Counted from the stretch's first letter, positions 1-8,826 are shown. The stretch is DNA of 64,000 nt from Ornithodoros turicata (GCF_037126465.1 NC_088206.1:29328790-29392789); one strand, 5' to 3'. The notes: generated from the sequence alone by a model not told the origin. Made by a program: numbers and translations.

Positions 1-2375
1 TGTTATCGCGCTGGGAAATCAGACCGACTTTTTTTTTTTTCAGTGTTGAGGTTGACCGGAGCTGTATACCGTCACCATTCATACAGAAGGCGCAAAACAA
101 ACAAAAAAACAACATAAGCGCCGTAATAACAGCGAGTTTCAGTACGTTCGCAGAATTCTACCGTAAGATACAGGAAATTGTGAAGTACAAGGCTAGCAAT
201 GTGACGTCATTCGCTCCACAGAAAGAGGGTGATTGTTTTACGGTGTTTTCGAAAATGTTATTATAAACAGCTTCTGATGTACTGAGACTCCGCATTGCCG
301 ATGCCGTGATCCGAACCACCGCGTCACGGAGGTACGGATCATCATGCTTAGCAGTCCGTCCGTAAACTTACCGCCAGGCCCTTCATGTGTTGTTCCACCG
401 TAAAGAAAAGCACCTAGAAGAGACAGTAGGAAGTCCGCTACAGCGGTACACTACAGTTAAAGCGGAATTTTTGCACATAACGCTCTCTTGTCTAGCCACC
501 ATTCCGAATGATATTGTTGTGTCTCTCAAACAGTTACTCTCAAAACAGCGGGAGTACGCCTTTGTGGGGCACTTATGTAGTTATGTGAATTTCAAAACGT
601 GGCGGACGTCCTCGCGCTTTTCCGAAATTAGGGGTGATAACACCACTCAGTGCAATAGCCTCCGTTTTTAGGAATGAGAGCTGTTCCTCTGTATCAGCAA
701 CTCAGGCACCACAAAAACGAAAAGACCAAAAAAAAAAAAAGAAGAGAAGAGATGGCGAATGGGGAGTTTCACAGCCAGGGGCGGTACCCTATTGTTGGTA
801 GCAACAGCAATTAACAGGGGAAGCCTGGCAGCTCTTGTTTTAACTACTGCGCCAACATATCGTGTGAAAGTAATTGCGCAATTGGCATATTGGTATTGTG
901 GGTTTTGAACGCTGGGACATCGTGGCTTACGCATTTGTTCGTGTGTTTTGTAGGTAGGACGTTATATTAAGGCACACTCCTCTGCAGAACAGCGCATGAA
1001 CTCACCGAGTAGAACCAGAAGCAGGAACAACAGTAACGCCGCTCCAAACCAACTGTAAAATACATAGAGACAGTTTTATTATGGCAAATGCACGATGAGC
1101 CCAAAATGAAGCAAAATTTCGTAACGGGGAAAACAGTTGCCGCTGAAGCTTCTGAGATGCCCGTTGCGATGGTAAAACTTTGCACAAAGTTTCCTTTTCT
1201 AATCTGAGCAGTAAACCTCCTTATCTGATATAGAGATCTCAATTCCGAGCAATTCGAAAATTTGCAGCCATGGATACTGTGTACAACCAGGTCTAAAGCT
1301 ATACACGAGTGTACAGGCGTATTCAGCACACACGCAATACGCACAGCAGCACATAACCAAGGCTCTGTGGAACACGAGAGGTTCTAACCATGGAGTCGCA
1401 GCGAAACGTTCATCGGTTCGGTTCGGGTTCAGGCTCGACGATAAGGATTCAATTCCGGTTCAGTTCCGGTTGGCAACTCTGACGATTCGAACCCTTTCTC
1501 TTTTCTTCCCCCCCCCCCCTTTATTTGAGCGGTTTCGTTAACGAACGGGTGCAGGGGTTCATGGGTGGGAATGAAGAACAACATGCAGGTCAAAACACGC
1601 TTCCGTTTGTGTACTACAGTACTTGAAATGGACGGGAAGGAGTCAACAGTCATTCAAGATATTGAAAGTTTTTGCGCCATGCGAAACACAAGATTACTGG
1701 TCTCCCTAATTAGCAGAAAGGTGACACTTAATAAGAGCCACTGTTTTGTAAAATTTAAGAGCCACTGTTTTGTAAAATTTTGGTGCCTACAATAGGCGAC
1801 GCCGCGTGGGCTCTCGTGCTAGGGTATTCACCGATTTGCTTCCGTTCGACGCCAGTTTGCATACGCGGCTACTACGCAATTAGAAATTCAAGGGACGGTG
1901 CAGACGGCGCATTCTCAAAGACTGCACCTAGGATAAAGGTATACCCAAACCATTATTTCAACAGATGCAGGAGCTACACACCGGTATGTGAAGTCCCATT
2001 GTGCAAGTCTCAATATCTTGTTTTACAATAAGCGGTAATGCAATTTGAAAACGTCTCTAGTCGGTTAAGGATCAACAAACGATATGAAAAAAAAAATATT
2101 AATTTACGACAAGGCACCTTGCTTCATGGTACAAAGCAAGCAGTACATAGCCAAGGGCAGAATAATTTATCACACTGCAATATCACAGTAGATATCACAG
2201 GCCGCTTTCCTCTAATGCAATGCAGGGCCGGCACTTTGCATGGTATATGGGGAAGATAAGGGTGACCAATTCCAGCTTTACAAGCCGCAAGTGTAGGATC
2301 TCTTAGAATTTGAAGAAAAAACAAAAACAGAAAACAAACAAACAAACACAAGCGTGTGCATTCCTTAGGGGTGTG
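1..2375. other. No recognisable gene
   Basis: I see no ORF with a recognisable domain and no repeat family shared with the rest of the window. There are short homopolymers, including a T run near 30-40, an A run near 729-741 and a C run near 1510-1519. Around 1415-1475 the sequence is rich in GGTTC-like words without forming a tRNA. Short open frames here have no family resemblance and are probably chance. Confidence 0.5.
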
Positions 2376-2377
2376 TA

Positions 2378-2592
2378 CAGATCCCGACAAAAGTTTACGG
2401 AACACCAGAGCGAGGTATTTCTTGATTCCAGCGACACCCTAGCGGCGAACGGGAGTGCACACACTTACTGAGAGGTGCGTCGAGTACCCGGTCACCTGTT
2501 TGTAAGTCTATCTGCTCCTGTTTGCAGCAACCGTGTCGCTCAGATGACTACATACACCACTGCAGTTTTCCGTAAACTTTTGTCGGGAGCTG
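2378..2592. mobile_element. Tc1/mariner-type MITE, 215 bp
   Basis: Two inverted copies of a roughly 24-bp end, whose core reads CCCGACAAAAGTTTACGGA, lie at 2378-2401 and 2569-2592. They differ at one base (CAGATCCC versus CAGCTCCC). Both ends abut TA (2376-2377 and 2593-2594), the 2-bp target duplication made by Tc1/mariner transposases. The interior is about 165 bp and non-coding, so this is a non-autonomous element that would need a transposase in trans. It sits directly beside the decayed gypsy element. The superfamily assignment rests on the CAG-type end plus TA; no transposase is present. Confidence 0.8.
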
Positions 2593-2688
2593 TACGTAGG
2601 ATATAAGCTTCTTTCTCAAGATTTTGTGTTCTTGAGCATGGGGGTAGCCTCAAACTTGGCTCAAGGGTGAATAAATCTTTTCCTTTTC

Positions 2689-2919
2689 TCACGTCCTTCT
2701 GACTCGTACAGACTGCATTTCTGTAAGAGAACAAATCTGGTGCCGCGCCGACGGTGACGGAGACGACGTGACCTCGAAAGGTAACCTCGTGAAACAATAC
2801 CGTCCAAACAGCGTAACAAAAGTCGTAGGCTCTTGGCAGCTTCGGGGCAGCTTCATCTGGTGAAAACGAGAGTTGGCGCCAAGCTTTGAAAAAACAGTCG
2901 CCTCGCCTAACAGACCCAA
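2689..2919 (-). pseudogene. Reverse transcriptase N-terminal fragment (gypsy)
   Basis: The frame holds SKLGANSRFHQMKL and then TTFVTLFGRYCFTRLPF. These match the conserved gypsy RT blocks, usually LDANSGFHQ-KL and TTFVTPFGRY-F-RLPFG. The first catalytic aspartate of the LDA motif is a glycine here, so the fragment would be inactive even if expressed. The YLDD block is absent. It ends about 100 bp before the neighbouring MITE. Confidence 0.8.
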
Positions 2920-3070
2920 AGTTTCTTCTACGCTTGGGAGAATGTGTCTGTCACGTAGAACGCAGATCCTATATCTCCAGACGATTTCAGTACTACTATC
3001 CTAGCACACCACGAAGTAGGGACATCTACTGGACAAATTATCCCAGCCTCTTCCATCTATTGCAGATCCC

Positions 3071-3574
3071 TTACTCCTTTCCGCATTGGAATAGGATACA
3101 GTAAAGCTGAGAGTCTTTTCCGAGACGAACCGTATATACTCCGGAGTGCGTTTCTAGTCCTTGGAAATGTTCAGGAAACTGTTCCCGTACATCCGTGTGT
3201 CTGTGCAAGTAGGAGAGGAACTTTTCTCGTCCAAGACGTTCAATGACAGGTGTTCCAAGTAGCGCTACCTGTAGTGGATCCACAACATAGCATTGATCTC
3301 GGCAGTTCTTGTCCTTCCAGCGGGCTTCGCCAGTGAACTTGCCGATCACGTTGCGCTGTTTATAGCATGGCCCTTTCAGCTCATCCGAATTTAGTAGCTT
3401 CTCCACGATGCCGGTGAAGGTAACTGGGAGTACGGTAGCTTCTGCTCCAGTATCGACTTTAGCTGTGAATCCTATTCCGTTGGTGGCGGTGATGACGTAA
3501 CTCCAGCGGGCTTCCCTAGGAACTGACAGTGCTTCCAGGAACGCAGCATCACTCTCCCGTGTTAGGCCATTCAC
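3071..3574 (-). pseudogene. Aspartic protease domain of gypsy remnant
   Basis: About 60 residues of linker are followed by KVDTGAEATVLP, the active-site loop of retropepsins (D-T-G-A). These cut Gag-Pol polyproteins and work as dimers. The 167-codon frame is open through this domain, so it is the best-preserved block of the element. The frame is lost before the reverse transcriptase block. No known host gene has this arrangement, so a retroelement origin is secure. Confidence 0.8.
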
Positions 3575-3589
3575 CGATTTGCTTCTGGT

Positions 3590-3820
3590 CTACGCCGCTT
3601 TGCATAAGCGAGCGAAGTGTCCGCTTTCGCTGCACACAAAACATTTGGAGTTCCTTGTAGGACAGACAGTCCTCTTGTGTGGCGGACGGACACAGTATGC
3701 ATAATTTCGTTGTCTCTGCTGAGGGCCCTTGGAATATTCCGCAGGGGCAGGCTTGTTGCTGTTGTTTTCACCCAGCGGAGCAGTACCACACCGGCGAAGT
3801 TCCAGCTGTTCGCGAAGCAC
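3590..3820 (-). pseudogene. Gag CCHC zinc-knuckle fragment
   Basis: The C-terminal part reads CFVCSESGHFARLC, a retroviral-type zinc knuckle (C-x2-C-x4-H-x4-C) that in functional elements binds template RNA. It lies between the capsid-like block and the protease block, which is the normal gypsy order. The surrounding frame is basic and otherwise featureless. It is a decayed piece and not an independent gene. Confidence 0.75.
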
Positions 3821-3858
3821 CGCCTCTCTGTGACGGGCACGGTTCAGCCAATGTTACC

Positions 3859-4239
3859 TTAGAGTCCAGATGTAAACTGTCGGACAAACCTCTGTCTTGG
3901 AAGACAAGGATGAAACGGTCGCAACGCAAGTCGCACTTTCGCGTCAAGGGTGGCAGTGCGGTGGCGAACGGATCCACAGATTCGCTTACTTCCTAAAATC
4001 CTTGAGTGGAAGCATACGCTTCCATAAACGAGGTTCTTCGAAGCCCCGAGGAAGTGTTCGTCGGACTTCCTCTTCACGCTGCCGTAGTCCTTCTTGCTGT
4101 CTTCATCCAGTTCGAAGGTGTTGAAAATCTTCCTGGCTTCTCTCCCCATGGCATATAAGAGCGTGCAGATTTGGGCTTCGTCGCTGCGTTCGTTGAGCTC
4201 AGACGGGTACCTGTAGTCCTCGAAGCGTTCGATCCACAC
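3859..4239 (-). pseudogene. Gag capsid-like fragment (gypsy remnant)
   Basis: The minus-strand reading contains WIERFEDYR, then a stretch with QICTLLYAMG and ARKIFNTFEL. This is the pattern of gypsy Gag capsid domains (W..W..RFE.YR followed by LLY.MG.EA). In living elements Gag forms the virus-like particle in which reverse transcription occurs. About 126 codons remain open; the N-terminus is not clear and the frame changes before the zinc knuckle downstream. Product identity is from motif pattern only. Confidence 0.65.
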
Positions 4240-4557
4240 GGACCACAGCGAAGCATCGTCCCGGCAGCAATGGTTGTAGAGGACGGTGGTCTTCCTCTAC
4301 ATGAGCCCCGACCGGCGATGATGGTATGCCACGGAGAGGCGGTGACGGTGGCCTGTCTCCATGGCCGCGCCGGTGGAACTGAGGCCGGTGCTCCACGCGC
4401 GTGGCCATCGCTGTCGTCGTTGTCGTTGTCCGCTACAATGGTTGTTATAGCGAGGATCCACTCAGCACCCCAGGCGCTGTCGTTGCTATTCGCGAGTTAT
4501 CCGTCGAAGATTCCGTATCATAGGTGTCATACAAACCTGACCTGTCATACAAACCTG

Positions 4558-6054
4558 TGATCAGCGTTCCCTGCTCGCGGTTCACGCGGCATTGGTGAGG
4601 GCAACTGTGCTTTACAGCCTTCCTATTCTGCACAGGATATCAACAACTTCATTAAATACGCTTCGGTCCCTGTTTGCTCGAAGCCTTCGTCGATGCCTCG
4701 AAGTTCCACGAATGGCTGAAACACGACAAGTACTGGCTGAAGCTGGTGAGCTCCCGCTTGAAGTTCTCCGTGAACGGGAAACGGCTCGGCACTACCTCCG
4801 TTTGCGTGCTCACATTCCCCGCCACCCGCTACTCAGGAAAATTCGATACCGCCCTGGAAGCGACTTCTATCGAGTAGCGCAGAGGACACGCCAGACTCTC
4901 ACTGGCTTCATAACTAAGGACACTATACCGCCGGAAGCCCCCTGGTCTCTCCCGGTACCGCCCACGTTTGTACGCCTCCCAAACCTTCTGCAAAGAAGAG
5001 ATCAGGTCCCCCGTCAAGTCCTCCGAGCCCATTTTCATGCTCTGGTAGACGAGAAGTTTTCTACGTTTACGGCAGCATATACTGATGGCGCATCCCGAAA
5101 CAACAAGTCCGCCTCAGCCTTCGTCATTCCATCCGAAGGCGTCGTGCACGGAAGACGCCTTTCACATCCAACCTCCTCCACAGCTGCGGAACTCTATGCC
5201 ATCCTTTTCTTTCTACAACACATCGCTGATTTTCCACCCCGGGAATGGGCAGTCTTTACAGACTCCAAATCTGCACTTCAAGCAATTGAAACTTCCGGTA
5301 TACGAGGCCCATCCGCACCCCTAGTCACCGACGTGTTAATGGCTTACCACACTATCTACGCCGCAGGCCACAGGCTCGTTCTCCAGTGGGTTCCAGCCCA
5401 TTGTGGTGTCGTGGGGAACGAGCAGGCCGACAGCGCCGCAGAAGCAGCACTCTCGTCTCGGAACCGGACCCGTATTGTTCTGCTCAGAGGAGACCGCCGT
5501 TCAATTCTGCGACGTCTAGTGACACCCCTGGCTTCCCGCCAACGGACAACCGACATTCTTCCCCCCTCTATGTTGAACAGAGTTGATCCCATGCTCGCTT
5601 TCCGCATGCCACGAAACACATCTCGTCAGGATGCTGCATTAATCCACCGCATGCGCCTCGATGTGGCCTTTACAGCTCAGTGGCGTTACCGCTTGAGACA
5701 AATTGATTCTCCCACCTGTTGCCACTGTGGTGCTCTTGAGGATCTGGAGCACATTCTTCTTCATTGCCCTCACTACGAACCTTCCCGAATCACACTCTCC
5801 GAGTCTCTTCGTCAGCTGGACTCTCGCCCTTTCTCCCTACCGAAATTGCTTGGTCCCTGGCCCAATCCAGCCCAGCAACGCTCTGCGCTCAAAGCTCTTC
5901 TGACATTTCTGGACACCATCGGACTTCGATCGTTATTGTAAAGGGGCTCGTTATTTTATTCCCCCCATTCCACCAAGCACTGGGGTAGAGTATCGCCTGT
6001 TGCGATGAAACTCCCCACTCTCCCAAGGCCGAAAATAAAGTTGCTGTTGTTGTT
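4558..6054 (+). mobile_element. 5'-truncated LINE (RNase H class) with TSD
   Basis: A 1.5-kb LINE piece is bounded by an 8-bp direct repeat, CAAACCTG, at 4550-4557 and 6055-6062. It ends in AATAAAGTTG followed by TTG units, a short repeat tail of the kind seen in I/R1-type LINEs. It retains the last part of ORF2 (end of RT, RNase H, zinc finger) and the 3' UTR. A second, shorter copy of the same 3' end is at 59317-59545. Truncation plus TSD is the signature of target-primed reverse transcription that stopped early. Confidence 0.88.
4592..5941 (+). CDS. LINE ORF2 C-terminal part: RT thumb, RNase H, zinc finger
   Basis: The frame stays open for 449 codons and continues upstream to the truncation point, so the start is not a true initiator. 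Residues about 160-290 form an RNase H domain with all four acidic/catalytic positions: YTDGA, AAELYAI, FTDSKSAL and the PAHCGVVGNEQAD block. In LINEs this activity degrades RNA in the RNA-DNA hybrid. Near residue 375 comes CCHCGALEDLEHILLHCPHY, the C-terminal zinc-finger motif of I/R1-group elements. The preceding about 150 residues fit the end of the RT. Nothing in this piece is broken, which suggests a fairly recent insertion. It lacks endonuclease and most of RT, so it is dead on arrival. Confidence 0.88.
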   Translation: MVRATVLYSLPILHRISTTSLNTLRSLFARSLRRCLEVPRMAETRQVLAEAGELPLEVLRERETARHYLRLRAHIPRHPLLRKIRYRPGSDFYRVAQRTRQTLTGFITKDTIPPEAPWSLPVPPTFVRLPNLLQRRDQVPRQVLRAHFHALVDEKFSTFTAAYTDGASRNNKSASAFVIPSEGVVHGRRLSHPTSSTAAELYAILFFLQHIADFPPREWAVFTDSKSALQAIETSGIRGPSAPLVTDVLMAYHTIYAAGHRLVLQWVPAHCGVVGNEQADSAAEAALSSRNRTRIVLLRGDRRSILRRLVTPLASRQRTTDILPPSMLNRVDPMLAFRMPRNTSRQDAALIHRMRLDVAFTAQWRYRLRQIDSPTCCHCGALEDLEHILLHCPHYEPSRITLSESLRQLDSRPFSLPKLLGPWPNPAQQRSALKALLTFLDTIGLRSLL

Positions 6055-6062
6055 CAAACCTG

Positions 6063-6480
6063 ACCCCCACAACCCCCAAAGAAGTAGTTCACGCTCCGAT
6101 AGAGAAAGTAGAAAAAAAAAACACGTTTAGTCTCCGCCTGCCCTCTTGCAGCAATCACTCCCTTCTCAACAAGCCCCATCGTTATCAGTATAAACGCTAT
6201 TACAGCATGCTTACATCCTCTTGTCTCGCGGACCACCCGCTGAATTCACATATTCACTCTTTGAGTTGAAGGATTCACTCTTACGGTCTGGAACACGAGA
6301 AAAGCAGTGAGATAGCAATGTGGGTGCACCTGAAGTCAGGCTGTGACAGAGTAGCGCAATACTAGAGCCCGTCTACGGAACTGAACCCCATCTCTTTTTA
6401 CAGTGCACAAAACAGCACATTCAACGCTTGTCTTACGAGGAAATGTTTCTGAACAGCATACTTACCTCACATGTCGGTCT
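6063..6480. other. No recognisable gene
   Basis: About 420 bp between the LINE and the TA-rich ribozyme island. I see no domain, no inverted repeat and no relation to other repeats in the window. Confidence 0.5.
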
Positions 6481-6484
6481 CAGT

Positions 6485-6486
<2 letters not shown>

Positions 6487-6525
<39 letters not shown>

Positions 6526-6669
6526 CGTCGTCATGCCAGTACTAGACAGCTGTTTCGGCCTTCTTGGCCCCAAGAAGTCCGGAACAGCTGTCCAGTACTG
6601 GCATGGCGACGTCTGAGTTACAAACATATGCTATACGTGCAGCCAAAGAGCTCTTGCTTATTTTTTCCT

Positions 6670-6714
<45 letters not shown>

Positions 6715-6765
6715 GAAAAAATAGCAGGAGGTCTTTGGCTGCACGTATAGCACATGTTTAACTCA
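6487..6765. repeat. TA tracts flanking a head-to-head ribozyme-unit junction
   Basis: Two long TA microsatellites (about 6487-6521 and 6673-6711) flank 150 bp made of two partial family A hammerhead units fused head to head. The minus-oriented piece (6524-6570) and the plus-oriented piece (6571-6612) share a CAGCTGT...CAGTACTGG stretch, giving a long imperfect palindrome. The catalytic core on the plus side is damaged (GGAACAG where GAAACAG is expected). The unit tail after 6612 (GAGTTACAAACATATGC, later GCAGCCAAAGAGCTC) recurs at 6899, 8700 and 13954. Confidence 0.7.
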
Positions 6766-6841
6766 AACGTCGCCATTCCAGTACTGGACAGCTGTTTCGG
6801 CCTTGTTGGGCCTCATCAACAGTACGCAGGCAGGCAACGTT
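6766..6841 (-). ncRNA. Type I hammerhead ribozyme motif, family A (minus copy)
   Basis: On the minus strand the parts fall in hammerhead order. Outer stem I pairs AACGTTGCC with GGCGACGTT and inner stem I pairs GTACTG with CAGTAC. The core is TTGATGA (plus 6813-6819). Stem II is GGCC/GGCC with loop CAACAA, then GAAA, a minimal stem III CAGCTG, and cleavage after GTC. Penelope-like elements are known to carry type I hammerheads with very short stem III. The core starts with T where the consensus is C (position 3), which should weaken or abolish cleavage. The plus-strand partner at 7050-7125 has the same change. Confidence 0.72.
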
Positions 6842-7049
6842 TGAGTGGATGGCGTCAGAAGGTGTGGCGTCAGAAGATTAGTTACAGAAGGTCGAGTTAC
6901 AAACATATGCTATACGTGCAGCCAAAGAGCTCCGGCTATTTTTTTCCTCGTATACTTCACTGGCTTTGCACTGGGCTTTCAGTGAGTGAGTTATCTCACC
7001 CTGACAGGAGGTATCACATGTTACGTGACCTTCTGACGCCATCCACTCA

Positions 7050-7125
7050 AACGTTGCCTGCCTGCGTACTGTTGATGAGGCCCAACAAGGCCGAAACAGC
7101 TGTCCAGTACTGGTATGGCGACGTT
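7050..7125 (+). ncRNA. Type I hammerhead ribozyme motif, family A (plus copy)
   Basis: Stem I outer arm 7050-7058 pairs with 7117-7125 (9 bp, one G-T). Inner arm 7066-7071 pairs with 7105-7110 (GTACTG/CAGTAC). The core is 7072-7078 (TTGATGA). Stem II is 7079-7082/7089-7092, GAAA at 7093-7096, short palindromic stem III CAGCTG at 7097-7102, and the predicted cut after 7104 (GTC). It forms the right arm of an inverted repeat with 6766-6841. The C3-to-T substitution makes efficient cleavage doubtful, but the pairing is too complete to be chance. Confidence 0.75.
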
Positions 7126-7153
7126 TGAGTTACAAACATATATATATATAGAT

Positions 7154-7775
7154 ACCGTATTTTCACGCGTATTAGCCGCACCGCAGATAAGCCGCAGGAC
7201 TCGTTTTTAGATACATTTTGAAAATGTTTTTGCAGATAAGCCGCACTCGCAGATAAGCCGCGGGCAATACGACGCGACTGCTTTGTGCACTAAACCAGTG
7301 ATGCACATACAAAATCAACAGAGACGCTCAACGCTCGTCAGCGCCGTACTCCCTGCCAGCTGCCCTGTTCCCGTACTTGTCCGCGAAGTCGACGACTTTT
7401 AGTTTGAAGCCGCTGTCGTGGCTGTGCCTCAGCGTTGGAGCCATGCCTCACCTCTAACTGCCGTGCCCGTGTCCACGAATGCTGCTGCTCTCGTCAAATG
7501 AAAACTGACGCTTAGCTGACCACGTTTTATCCCGATGTCAGGTGTATTGAACCCTTCCTGTGGGTCTGCCGACAAAGGAGACCGTAGGGCACTGGTAGGG
7601 CGGTCCTGTTCCGAAAAACATGAGGCACTGTCGGCCCTTTCGTTTAATCCGGGGTATGGGGAAAGCACCAGGAGAAAATAGTCACCAGATAAGCCGCACC
7701 CGCGGATAAGCCGCAGAGCGTCCGCGAAAAAAAAAATCGCGCATAAGCCGCGGCTAATACGCGTGAAAATACGGT
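7154..7775. mobile_element. Non-autonomous TIR element, 622 bp
   Basis: Perfect 26-bp inverted ends occur at 7154-7179 and 7750-7775, beginning ACCGTATTTTCACGCG. The interior has repeated AGATAAGCCGCA-like words near both ends (7190-7200, 7233-7262, 7685-7750), suggesting subterminal transposase sites. No transposase ORF is present. It sits exactly between a TA tract and the family B hammerhead unit at 7783, so it probably inserted at that boundary. I cannot see a clear target duplication, so the superfamily is open. Confidence 0.8.
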
Positions 7776-7782
7776 GCTCATG

Positions 7783-7860
7783 GAACGATGCGACAGCGCC
7801 AGCGGACACGTGTTTCGCCGTGTTTGCGGCTCGTCAGCTCTGGGTAGCTGCGCGTCGTTC
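7783..7860 (-). ncRNA. Type I hammerhead ribozyme, family B (minus copy)
   Basis: On the minus strand: stem I 5' arm (GAACGACGCG, then CCAGAG); core CTGACGA (plus 7831-7837); stem II GCCG/CGGC with loop CAAACA; GAAA (plus 7812-7815); minimal stem III CACGTG; cleavage triplet GTC; then the returning stem I arm. CTGACGA fits the consensus CUGANGA. Stem I has one C-A mismatch in the outer helix and one in the inner. The downstream tail (7861-7985) matches that of the other family B units. Confidence 0.82.
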
Positions 7861-8251
7861 GGAATTGGCAAACCAGGGGTCACTCAGCGAGCGATGTACA
7901 CCTGGGAGGGTGACTGAACACTCCTCAATGCCACAGTGCAAGCCAGTGAATTATAATGCAGGGGGAAAAAAGCCATAAAATAAACAGGTAAACAAAATAA
8001 ACAAATACAAGAAACACGAACATAAACAAAAACAAACACAATAAACAAAATCAACAAATAAACATCTACTTGTTCATTTTATGGCTTTTTCCCCTGCATT
8101 GTATATATATATATACATACATATATATAAAGGGGAAAAAAAGCTTTTCCCCCCTTTATAATTCACTGGGTTGCACTGTGGCATTGAGGAGTGCTCAGTC
8201 ACCCTCCCAGGTGTATATCGCTCGCTGAGTGACCCCTGGTTTGCCAATCCC
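7861..8251. repeat. Family B unit bodies in opposite orientations
   Basis: A roughly 110-130-bp body follows each family B ribozyme. It contains CACTCAGCGAGCGAT, CACCTGGGAGGGTGACTGA and GTGCAAGCCAGTGAATTATA, and then a G-rich then A-rich end. One copy runs from 7861 to about 7985 and its inverted partner from about 8251 down to 8145. Between them are A-rich AAACA/AAATA repeats (7977-8070) and a TATA tract (8101-8130). A third copy without its ribozyme core is at about 8502-8620. The bodies have no ORF and look like the rest of a small ribozyme-bearing element. Confidence 0.7.
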
Positions 8252-8329
8252 GAACGATGCGCGGTTACCCAGGGCTGACGAGCCGCAAACACGGCGAAAC
8301 ACGTGTCCTCTGGTGCTGGCGCATCGTTC
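8252..8329 (+). ncRNA. Type I hammerhead ribozyme, family B (intact plus copy)
   Basis: This is the best type I hammerhead in the window. Outer stem I is GAACGATGCGC (8252-8262) paired perfectly with GCGCATCGTTC (8319-8329). Inner stem I is CCAGGG paired with CTCTGG (one G-T). The core is CTGACGA (8275-8281). Stem II is GCCG/CGGC (8282-8285, 8292-8295) with a six-base loop, then GAAA (8296-8299), stem III CACGTG (8300-8305), and the cut predicted after 8307 (GTC). All consensus core bases are present. The internal loop in stem I (GGTTAC against TGCTG) is where tertiary contacts normally form. I predict activity. Confidence 0.88.
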
Positions 8330-8345
8330 CATGAGTATATATATA

Positions 8346-8407
8346 CCAGAGGACACGTGTTTCGCCGTGTTTGCGGCTCGTCAGCCCTGGGTAGCTGCGC
8401 ATCGTTC
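8346..8407 (-). ncRNA. Truncated family B hammerhead (minus)
   Basis: This is a minus-strand copy of the same motif with core CTGACGA, GCCG/CGGC stem II, GAAA and CACGTG. The sequence is cut at CCAGAGG by an 8-bp TA run (8338-8345). The outer stem I helix is therefore lost on one side while the inner helix remains. It sits only about 16 bp from the end of the plus copy at 8329, forming a head-to-head pair. Confidence 0.78.
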
Positions 8408-8640
8408 GGAGTGTGTGGAGGCGGGGTAATTGGTGTACATTCATCGTGATTAAGCAGCACACAGACGCGGACAAAGAAGGAAGACAGGACGACTTCTATC
8501 GTTCGGGATTGGCAAATCCGGGGTCACTCAGCGAGCGATATACACCTGGGAGGGTGACTGAGCACTCTTCAAGGCCACACAGTGCAAGCCAGTGAATTAT
8601 AAAGAGGGAAAAAAAGCCTTTTTGCCTCATTATATATATA

Positions 8641-8751
8641 TACGTTTGTAACTCAAACGTCGTCATGCCAGTACCGGCAGTACTGGCATGGCGACGTTTG
8701 AGTTACAAACATATGCTATACGTGCAGCCAAAGAGCTCCGGCTATATTTTC

Positions 8752-8765
<14 letters not shown>
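8641..8765 (+). repeat. Family A unit whose ribozyme core has been deleted
   Basis: The sequence after 8642 is a near-perfect hairpin: CAAACGTCGTCATGCCAGTA on the left arm against TACTGGCATGGCGACGTTTG on the right. The hammerhead core normally found between these arms is missing. The family A tail follows (GAGTTACAAACATATGC, GCAGCCAAAGAGCTCCGGC) and then a long TA tract at about 8756-8790. It looks like stem I left behind after loss of the core, or a template switch between inverted copies. Confidence 0.65.
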
Positions 8766-8799
<34 letters not shown>

Positions 8800-8826
8800 T
8801 AGTTAGTTATAGTTATATATATACAG

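Larger units (their letters stand above)
2690..4260 (-). mobile_element. Degenerate Ty3/gypsy gag-pol remnant
   Basis: Read on the minus strand, four retroelement blocks appear in the expected order: Gag capsid-like, CCHC zinc knuckle, DTGA aspartic protease, and the start of reverse transcriptase. They are in different frames separated by small lesions. I found no LTRs, integrase or primer-binding site. The RT block stops soon after the fingers region, so the 3' two-thirds are missing; a small MITE lies just beyond that end. The order and motifs fit Ty3/gypsy. The element is old and cannot encode a working polyprotein. Confidence 0.8.

Noticed and set aside
1415..1500. tRNA-like B-box word (ATTCGAACCC)
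   Set aside because: No A box at the right distance and no cloverleaf can be drawn; the area is a GGTTC-rich low-complexity patch.
6403..6761. YIYIYI-rich open frames
   Set aside because: Translation of TA tracts joining ribozyme units; no coding signal.
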